The notes under the pieces were generated by a model. That model was not told the DNA's origin, did not search any database, and worked only from the letters and a program-made list of their open reading frames with translations. From REEB509 sp049314555 (GTDB lineage Bacteria; Pseudomonadota; Alphaproteobacteria; Caulobacterales; Aquidulcibacteraceae): a stretch of 10,374 nt of DNA. The stretch is taken from assembly GCA_049314555.1 (NCBI GenBank), contig JBMOEW010000064.1:1-10374 (forward strand). Direction: 5' to 3'. Shown piece by piece: positions 6,566 to 10,374 of the stretch. How positions within the stretch are numbered: position 1 is the first letter of the stretch; every line of letters starts with the position of its first letter. A program made the translations under genes and the position numbers.

Positions 6566-7450
6566 CTAGGGTGGGATCTCTGCGGCGTTCATGTGCGAGC
6601 GCACGCCAAACGTGACAGTCGGGCGCAGCAAATCGAGAAACCCGCCCTCTGCCGTGACGCGCTGGAACTGAAACGTGTCGCCAGCCACCGGAATGTTCAT
6701 GGATTGAGAAAGTTGGCTGGCGGAGACAACCACGATCGCCATCCCCGCCTGGTGAGACGCCACATGGCCTCGCGCCACGCGCTCAATCACCCCGGTGGGC
6801 TGGGGCGCTGGGGCTGCGGGTCCTGGTGCCGCTACCCCCGCTTCTGCTGATACCGCTTCGACGGACGCTTCAACGGCGTCGGGTTGGATCACCGGCGAAT
6901 CAACGACCTGCGGCACCGCGTTTTGATAGTGGCTTGCTGCGAGATCGGCGGCGAAGTAATTGCGCTCTGTCTCGCGTTCGTTGCGTTCGCCTGCCGCTGG
7001 CGTTTGGGCGGTGACGAGCGCGGTAAAGCCGCGATCTGCCTCGCCGTTGAAACGGGTGCGGCTCCTGTCAGACAGGCGGAAATGGCGATAGCCAAGGGCT
7101 AAGGCGCAGTCGCGAAATTCGATCTGTTCAATCGATCCGTTATAGCGCGCATCTTGGATCGCAAACATAATCGAAGCAATGCCGGTTGCCGCGCCAGAAA
7201 CCACGGGGTCATAAGCGCCGGAGCTTGTGAACGCCATTGCCGATGGGACGTTCGTGTTGATGCTTCGCACGGTTTTCAGCCGCAGCGCTTCCGCGCGACA
7301 GGTGGTCAGATCGTTGAGGGACCGCGAAAGCGTGACGCCCGGCCGGTTGTAGAACCCGTCTGCATCGAACCAGGGTGCGAGCGCATCCTGCGCACTCGCA
7401 GCAGACGTTACCATGGCGCTCACAACCAAAGCCGCAACGATTTTGCGCAT
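6566..7450 (-). CDS. N-terminal part of the exported hypothetical protein
   Basis: This is the open segment with start codon and ribosome-binding site, ending at TAG (6568-6566). It carries the signal peptide, the C51/C115 glycine-zipper-like domain and a Pro/Ala linker at about 203-220. If the frameshift is real, this 294-residue product may still be made and exported, lacking the C-terminal domain. It is divergent from the MGMT-like gene at 7614, with a 163-bp shared upstream region. No specific function is recognised. Confidence 0.7.
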   Translation of the reverse strand: MRKIVAALVVSAMVTSAASAQDALAPWFDADGFYNRPGVTLSRSLNDLTTCRAEALRLKTVRSINTNVPSAMAFTSSGAYDPVVSGAATGIASIMFAIQDARYNGSIEQIEFRDCALALGYRHFRLSDRSRTRFNGEADRGFTALVTAQTPAAGERNERETERNYFAADLAASHYQNAVPQVVDSPVIQPDAVEASVEAVSAEAGVAAPGPAAPAPQPTGVIERVARGHVASHQAGMAIVVVSASQLSQSMNIPVAGDTFQFQRVTAEGGFLDLLRPTVTFGVRSHMNAAEIPP

Positions 7451-7517
7451 TTTTGCCTCTATTTTGGGGTGGTCGTATCCCGGATGGTGGCGGCAGACAA
7501 GTTCGCTGGCGGATCGC

Positions 7518-7547
7518 TTGCCACGCGCCCAAATCAGGCCTTAGAAA
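7518..7547 (+). promoter_or_regulatory. possible promoter for the MGMT-like gene
   Basis: TTGCCA (7518-7523, 5 of 6) and TAGAAA (7542-7547, 4 of 6) are separated by 18 bp. They lie in the shared region between the exported-protein gene (-) and the MGMT-like gene (+). A short palindrome, CGCCC-A-GGGCG, sits just downstream at 7556-7566. This is a weak match to consensus. Confidence 0.28.
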
Positions 7548-7613
7548 AGTGCGCTCGCCCAGGGCGGGTTGGTTTTTCAGGCTTAAGGCTGAACGCGCCG
7601 CGAGGTGACTGTC

Positions 7614-8075
7614 ATGACAAAATCGAAGAAGACGTGGGCTGAAAAGTTGGCTGCCGGCAAGCCGCCGCATGTTGTCGTGCTTGAAAAGCCGTTCGCGGGG
7701 GTGGCGGCGGGTCAGAGGCTTGCGATCGCGTCGCCACAGGCCGTGCAAGACTTTGTTCGTGCCGTTCCGGTTGGGCAAACGCGGACCGTGGCCCAGATGC
7801 GCGAGGCGCTGGCGACGCATTTGAAGGCGGATGCATGCTGCCCAACAACCAGCTCGATTTTCTTGCGGATCGTTGCGGAGGCCGCTCTGGAGGACATCGC
7901 TGCGGGCCGCAAGCCGGCGCAGGTCACGCCGTTCTGGCGCGTGGTTGATCACAAGTCACCGCTTGCGAAGAAGCTGTCTTGTGGGCCAGACTTTGTGTTG
8001 CACATGCGCGATCTGGAGGTGGGGGCGGCGGCGTCTGCGCAAGCTGAGGAAGCCCTTGGGGGCTTTGGTGGGTGA
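7614..8075 (+). CDS. MGMT family / alkyltransferase-like protein
   Basis: This 153-residue protein looks like the group annotated as MGMT family in alphaproteobacteria, built around the winged-helix DNA-binding domain of O6-alkylguanine transferases. Seen: KTWAEKL near the N-terminus (6-12), a VPVGQTRTVAQMREALA segment (51-67) matching the family's 'P-G-kvtT' helix-turn region, CCPTTSSIF (75-83) and TPFWRVVD (105-112). The reactive PCHR cysteine motif of true methyltransferases is absent, so it may bind damaged or structured DNA without repairing it, like Atl proteins; this is inference. The start at ATG 7614 has GAGGTG 5-6 nt upstream; GTG 7605 is rejected because it would overlap that site. 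The last two codons and the stop lie inside the tRNA-Lys fragment. Confidence 0.75.
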   Translation: MTKSKKTWAEKLAAGKPPHVVVLEKPFAGVAAGQRLAIASPQAVQDFVRAVPVGQTRTVAQMREALATHLKADACCPTTSSIFLRIVAEAALEDIAAGRKPAQVTPFWRVVDHKSPLAKKLSCGPDFVLHMRDLEVGAAASAQAEEALGGFGG

Positions 8076-8111
8076 TGCAGGATTCGAACCTGCGACCCGC
8101 TGATTAAGAGT
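8066..8111 (-). other. 3' fragment of tRNA-Lys(CTT), probable attachment-site core
   Basis: Read on the minus strand, 8110-8104 is an anticodon loop CTCTTAA (anticodon CTT at 8108-8106). It is followed by the TCAGC stem strand, a GGGTC-type variable loop, a T-arm with GGTTCGAATCC (8093-8077), the acceptor strand ATCACCC (8076-8070), A73 and CCA (8068-8066). The 5' anticodon strand should read GCTGA, but 8115-8111 gives ATCTA, so similarity ends at the loop border. The chromosome is to the left and the element to the right, where an integrase gene starts about 200 bp away. The intact tRNA-Lys would be expected at the far end of the element. Confidence 0.85.
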
Positions 8112-8198
8112 AGATCAACATATAGTATAGCGGCTTTGCGCGATTTGTCATAAGTAACTGAATTTGCGTCTATTTGCTCCTGCTTGCCTTGGCTCGGA

Positions 8199-8227
8199 TT
8201 GTCGTCAATTCCTACATCTTGTATGCT
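8199..8227 (+). promoter_or_regulatory. possible integrase promoter
   Basis: TTGTCG (8199-8204) and TATGCT (8222-8227) are 17 bp apart, each 4 of 6 to consensus. They sit immediately before the tandem repeat at 8230-8251, so a protein bound there would cover the predicted transcription start. An alternative pair is TTGTCA (8145-8150) with TCTATT (8169-8174) at 18 bp. Confidence 0.3.
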
Positions 8228-8229
8228 CC

Positions 8230-8251
8230 GGTGATGACCAGGTGATGACCA
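8230..8251. repeat. perfect tandem 11-bp repeat upstream of the integrase
   Basis: GGTGATGACCA occurs at 8230-8240 and again at 8241-8251. It lies between the tRNA-Lys core and the integrase start. By position it may be an arm-type integrase site or an operator for the integrase gene. Only the repetition is seen directly. Confidence 0.7.
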
Positions 8252-8318
8252 GAAAGTCGCTCAGGACGGGCTGACTATTCTGAAATCGCCATAGCTCAGC
8301 AGCCTGGAGGGCCGGACA

Positions 8319-9530
8319 ATGCGGTTACAGAAGCGCAGCGTGGACGCCGCAGCGCCCAAGGACAAGCGCTATACGTTGTGGGATTCAGACCTTGGCGGTT
8401 TTGGCGTTCGCATCGAAGTCAGCGGCGTCAAAAGCTATGTCGTTCGCTATCGGCCTGGCTCCGGCGGTCGATCAGCGCCGCTTCGGCAAGTTGTCATTGG
8501 ACGGCACGGTGAGCTGACGCCCGACCAAGCCAGAAGGGAAGCAGAGCGCTTGATCGGGAGTGTGCGCCTTGGCGCCGATCCTGCTGCTCAGCGATCAGAA
8601 GAGCGCGCGGGCCTCACGGTGCGCGAGCTGGGCGATCTCTTTCTGAAAACGCACGTGGAGGCCAAGCGCAAGCCAGCGACGCTGCGCAACTACAAGGCCT
8701 TGCTGAACCAATACGTCTATCCCGCCATTGGCACGAAACGCGCGGCAGAGGTGAAGCGTATCGAGATTGCGCGGCTGCATTTCGACATGGCCCGCGTTCC
8801 GCAGCAGGCCAATCGAATGTTGGCAACGCTAAAGTCGATGTATTCGTTTGCGGAAAGGCGAGGGCTGACGGCGGATAACTTCAACCCCGCTCGCCGAATT
8901 GAAATGTATCCTGAGAAGGCGCGCGAGCGCTTCCTCAAAACCTCTGAGATTGAAAAGATCGGCGTGGCCATCCGCGCCGCCGTGCAGGGCCGCGTTGCTG
9001 ATCCACGCCACCCCGGAAAACCTGCGAGCATCACGCCCTTTGCGGCAGCGGCATTGCGGCTGCTTATGTTCACAGGATGCAGAGTCAGTGAAATCATCAA
9101 GCTGCGGTGGGAGGATTATGACGCAGAGCGCGGGCTGCTCATGCTCCCGGACTCAAAGACGGGCCGGAAAGTTGTTGTGCTGAATGGGCCTGCCGTCGAG
9201 GAATTAGAGCATCTGCCGCGATCCGCCAGCAACCCCTTCGTCATTCAGGGAAAAAAAGCCGGTGCTGCGATGACGGACATTGACCGCCCTTGGCGCATTG
9301 TCCTTCATCACGCCGGGCTGAAAGGCGTGCGGCTTCATGATCTGCGCCACACCTTTGCATCCGTCGGCGCGGGCGCGTCTTTGGGGCTGCCTATTGTCGG
9401 CAAGTTGCTCGGGCACACCCAGGCCTCGACAACCGCTCGATATGCCCACTTGGATTCCGATCCCCTGCGACGCGCCAGCGAGCTCATCGCCGGCCGGATT
9501 GCTGCGTCCCTCGATGGTGGCCAGGAATGA
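8319..9530 (+). CDS. tyrosine-type site-specific integrase
   Basis: This 403-residue DNA recombinase is expected to insert and excise the element at tRNA-Lys. Domain order: an N-terminal arm-binding domain (about 1-85, with LWDSDLGGFGVRI and YVVRYR as in tRNA-type island integrases), a SAM-like core-binding domain (about 98-190), and the catalytic domain (about 205-400). All catalytic residues are visible: Arg255 (TGCRVSE), Lys280 (DSKTGRK), His340 and Arg343 (HDLRHT), His366 (LGHTQ) and nucleophile Tyr375 (TARYAHL). The gene looks intact and active. GGAGG at 8306-8310, 8 nt before ATG, supports the start. It reads away from the attachment core. The toxin-antitoxin promoter follows 14 bp after its stop. 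Confidence 0.95.
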   Translation: MRLQKRSVDAAAPKDKRYTLWDSDLGGFGVRIEVSGVKSYVVRYRPGSGGRSAPLRQVVIGRHGELTPDQARREAERLIGSVRLGADPAAQRSEERAGLTVRELGDLFLKTHVEAKRKPATLRNYKALLNQYVYPAIGTKRAAEVKRIEIARLHFDMARVPQQANRMLATLKSMYSFAERRGLTADNFNPARRIEMYPEKARERFLKTSEIEKIGVAIRAAVQGRVADPRHPGKPASITPFAAAALRLLMFTGCRVSEIIKLRWEDYDAERGLLMLPDSKTGRKVVVLNGPAVEELEHLPRSASNPFVIQGKKAGAAMTDIDRPWRIVLHHAGLKGVRLHDLRHTFASVGAGASLGLPIVGKLLGHTQASTTARYAHLDSDPLRRASELIAGRIAASLDGGQE

Positions 9531-9544
9531 AACTTTTAATGTGC

Positions 9545-9573
9545 TTGACTGCGTGTAGCTTGAAAGCTACATT
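9545..9573 (+). promoter_or_regulatory. promoter of the toxin-antitoxin operon, predicted leaderless
   Basis: TTGACT (9545-9550, 5 of 6) and TACATT (9568-9573, 4 of 6) are spaced by 17 bp. The expected first transcribed base, about 7 nt beyond the -10 box, falls on or next to the A of the toxin ATG at 9580. There is no Shine-Dalgarno sequence in the preceding bases, which agrees with a leaderless mRNA. Confidence 0.6.
9554..9571. promoter_or_regulatory. palindromic operator of the toxin-antitoxin operon
   Basis: TGTAGCTT (9554-9561), GA, then AAGCTACA (9564-9571) form a perfect 8-bp inverted repeat. It fills most of the -35/-10 spacer and covers four bases of the -10 box. Binding by the downstream helix-turn-helix antitoxin, alone or with the toxin, would block RNA polymerase, the usual autoregulation of HigBA-like modules. 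Confidence 0.65.
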
Positions 9574-9579
9574 CTGCCC

Positions 9580-9888
9580 ATGATCCCGATCATCGAAACT
9601 GATCGATATCGGGTTTGGCTTCGCGAACTGCGTGATCGCCAGGCTGTAGCGCGAATCAACACGCGGGTGATGCGTCTGCGGCGCGGAAATCCTGGCGATG
9701 TGGCGCCGGTGGGCGACGGCGTCAGCGAACTCCGGCTGATGTTTGGGCCGGGATATCGCGTCTATTACGCGATGCATAACAACATGCTGATCGTGCTCCT
9801 CGCCGGTGGCGACAAGAGCACGCAGCCAAAAGACATTGAAACCGCGAAAGCGCTGTGGCGCGATTTTCAGGATCAGGACGATGCCTAA
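9580..9888 (+). CDS. RelE/ParE-superfamily (HigB/Gp49-like) toxin of a type II TA pair
   Basis: This 102-residue protein matches the 'addiction module killer' branch of the RelE/HigB superfamily, most of which cut mRNA on the ribosome. Typical stretches are the N-terminal FETD-like IIETDRYRVWLRELRD (4-19), VSELRLMFGPGYRVYYA (48-64), and LLAGGDKSTQPKDIETA (73-89), with Lys79 in the conserved G-G-D-K-S-T-Q turn. The toxin gene comes before its antitoxin, the HigBA order. Its stop overlaps the antitoxin start by 8 bp (9881-9888), which favours coupled translation. It lies just behind the integrase and would stabilise the element. Activity is not testable here, but no key motif is missing. Confidence 0.88.
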   Translation: MIPIIETDRYRVWLRELRDRQAVARINTRVMRLRRGNPGDVAPVGDGVSELRLMFGPGYRVYYAMHNNMLIVLLAGGDKSTQPKDIETAKALWRDFQDQDDA

Positions 9889-10177
9889 AGTCAAAACCAG
9901 GCCGCACGATGTGGCCGACTACATCGAAACGCCGGAAGACGCGATTGAGCACCTGCGCGCGGCTTTTGAAGATGGCGATCCGTCGATCATCGCCGAAATG
10001 ATTGGTGCCGTCGCTCGCTCCAAGGGAATGAGCCAAGTTGCGGAAACGGCAGGGTTGTCCCGAGAGAGCCTTTATCGCGCGCTCAGCGCGCAAGGAAACC
10101 CGACGCTGGATACGACAATGCGCGTTCTGGAGGCGCTGGGACTTCGCTTGAGCGTGGAGAAAGTCGGCGGGGTGTAG
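9881..10177 (+). CDS. HTH antitoxin (HigA-like, addiction module antidote)
   Basis: This 98-residue cytosolic protein is expected to neutralise the toxin and repress the operon. The N-terminal part (1-25; YIETPEDAIEHL) and the middle part (30-47; DGDPSIIAEMIGAVAR) match the antidote family. A Cro/C1-type helix-turn-helix follows at about 49-68 (GMSQVAETAGLSRESLYRAL), then NPTLDTTMRVLEALGL (73-88). The start at 9881 is chosen because it overlaps the toxin stop (ATGCCTAA) and gives the family N-terminus; an in-frame start at 9806 would add 25 residues that do not look like the family. It probably binds the palindrome at 9554-9571. Confidence 0.88.
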   Translation: MPKVKTRPHDVADYIETPEDAIEHLRAAFEDGDPSIIAEMIGAVARSKGMSQVAETAGLSRESLYRALSAQGNPTLDTTMRVLEALGLRLSVEKVGGV

Positions 10178-10300
10178 GGGCGGGTTATCCCATTTGCGGA
10201 CCTAAGTCGCTCCCTGCCTGTCAACGGACAGTGGATTTCCACCACCTGAATGGACGCTACCCGCCCCGGCTCCGCGCCCCCAATCAGCGGGCGGGCGACC
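10178..10300. other. intergenic region with two small adjacent hairpins
   Basis: No gene is seen. CTGTC-AACG-GACAG (10218-10231) is followed at once by GTGG-ATTT-CCAC (10231-10242). There is no T-run, so terminator activity is doubtful. The two flanking genes converge here. Confidence 0.3.
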
Positions 10301-10374
10301 TCAGTGCAGTTTCAGCTTCGGCCGGATGATCTGGTTCACATGGCCGATGGCGATCATCATCGCCCCGCGCAGCC
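10301..10374 (-). CDS. C-terminal end of an unidentified ORF, cut by the window edge
   Basis: Reading on the minus strand from the right edge, a frame is open for 23 codons (LRGAMMIAIGHV, then NQIIRPKLKLH) and ends at TGA (10303-10301). The sequence is short, moderately hydrophobic and ends in a basic tail. I do not recognise the family. The reading could be chance, though codon choice looks coding-like (G/C in most third positions). Confidence 0.4.
   Translation of the reverse strand, partial: LRGAMMIAIGHVNQIIRPKLKLH

Larger units (their letters stand above)
6081..7450 (-). pseudogene. exported hypothetical protein gene, split by an apparent one-base frameshift
   Basis: The first segment (7450-6566, 294 residues) has a signal peptide (MRKIVAALVV to about ASA at 18-20). 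It then shows a pair of Cys residues (51 and 115) around a small-residue, glycine-zipper-like stretch (79-96) and ends in a GYRHF region, followed by a Pro/Ala-rich linker (about 203-220) and a further domain. It stops with a TAG right after AEIPP. The second segment continues in another frame, open through RYSTYQIPAGRYALSSLGEL and on to the stop at 6081, but has no ATG; only a TTG at 6506. Adding one base near 6568-6572 would join both into one protein of roughly 455 residues. AGAGG 5 nt before the ATG supports the 7450 start. A real mutation, a sequencing error or recoding are all possible. Function unknown; envelope or secreted location is likely. Confidence 0.65.
8066..10374. mobile_element. 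left edge of an integrative element at tRNA-Lys
   Basis: The region starts with the tRNA-Lys 3' fragment, then has a 207-bp AT-richer non-coding stretch with tandem repeats, a tyrosine integrase and a toxin-antitoxin pair. This is a typical order for the integrase end of a genomic island or prophage. The other end is outside the window. No phage structural or conjugation gene is visible, so the kind of element cannot be decided. Confidence 0.65.

Noticed and set aside
6566..6580. Programmed -1 frameshifting to join the two exported-protein segments
   Set aside because: No canonical X-XXY-YYZ slippery heptamer is present at the junction; only short C-runs. An indel is the simpler reading.
7209..7952. 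247-codon open frame on the - strand across the MGMT-like gene start
   Set aside because: It overlaps both well-supported divergent genes, is rich in Arg/His/Cys, and has no recognisable motif.
8230..8251. Start of a CRISPR array
   Set aside because: The two 11-bp units are directly adjacent, too short, and have no spacers.
9806..9880. Longer start for the antitoxin
   Set aside because: It would lie within the toxin gene in another frame. The ATG overlapping the toxin stop gives the family N-terminus and a normal length.

Overview
The window is GC-rich DNA whose tRNA fragments, ribosome-binding sites and protein families point to an alphaproteobacterium. I cannot fix the genus. The 45 nt at positions 11-55 match, from memory, the 3' end of the alphaproteobacterial tRNA-Arg(ACG) type.

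Layout. Positions 1-55 carry the 3' part of a tRNA-Arg (anticodon loop to CCA) whose 5' anticodon-stem partner is missing. Positions 56-8065 look like resident chromosome: an isocitrate lyase/PEP mutase-superfamily gene (241-1008 +); an antiquitin-type aldehyde dehydrogenase, amaB-like (1145-2650 +); on the opposite strand a class I/II aminotransferase followed 16 bp later by a dicarboxylate/amino acid:cation symporter (5089-3923 and 3906-2647); a divergent SDR oxidoreductase (5225-6004 +); an exported protein gene split by an apparent one-base frameshift (7450-6081 -); and a divergent MGMT/alkyltransferase-like gene (7614-8075 +). From 8066 a second tRNA 3' fragment appears, this time tRNA-Lys(CTT) on the minus strand. 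It is followed by a tyrosine integrase (8319-9530 +), a HigB/HigA-type toxin-antitoxin pair (9580-10177 +) and the C-terminal end of a minus-strand ORF running off the right edge.

Interpretation. Both tRNA fragments lose their similarity at the anticodon-loop boundary and both point their CCA ends inward. This is what is expected if two integrative elements used two facing tRNA genes (Arg and Lys) and the roughly 8-kb block between the scars is the original chromosome. The right-hand element begins in this window and carries its integrase and an addiction module near its edge. The left-hand element would lie almost wholly outside the window.

Metabolic theme. The AmaB-like dehydrogenase (2-aminoadipate semialdehyde to 2-aminoadipate), the aminotransferase and the amino/dicarboxylic acid symporter could together serve lysine or 2-aminoadipate catabolism. 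This rests on gene family and neighbourhood only. I found no clearly new defence or mobile system. The most useful observations are the paired tRNA scars, the predicted leaderless and auto-repressed toxin promoter, the frameshifted exported protein and the symporter that lacks the NMDGT motif.
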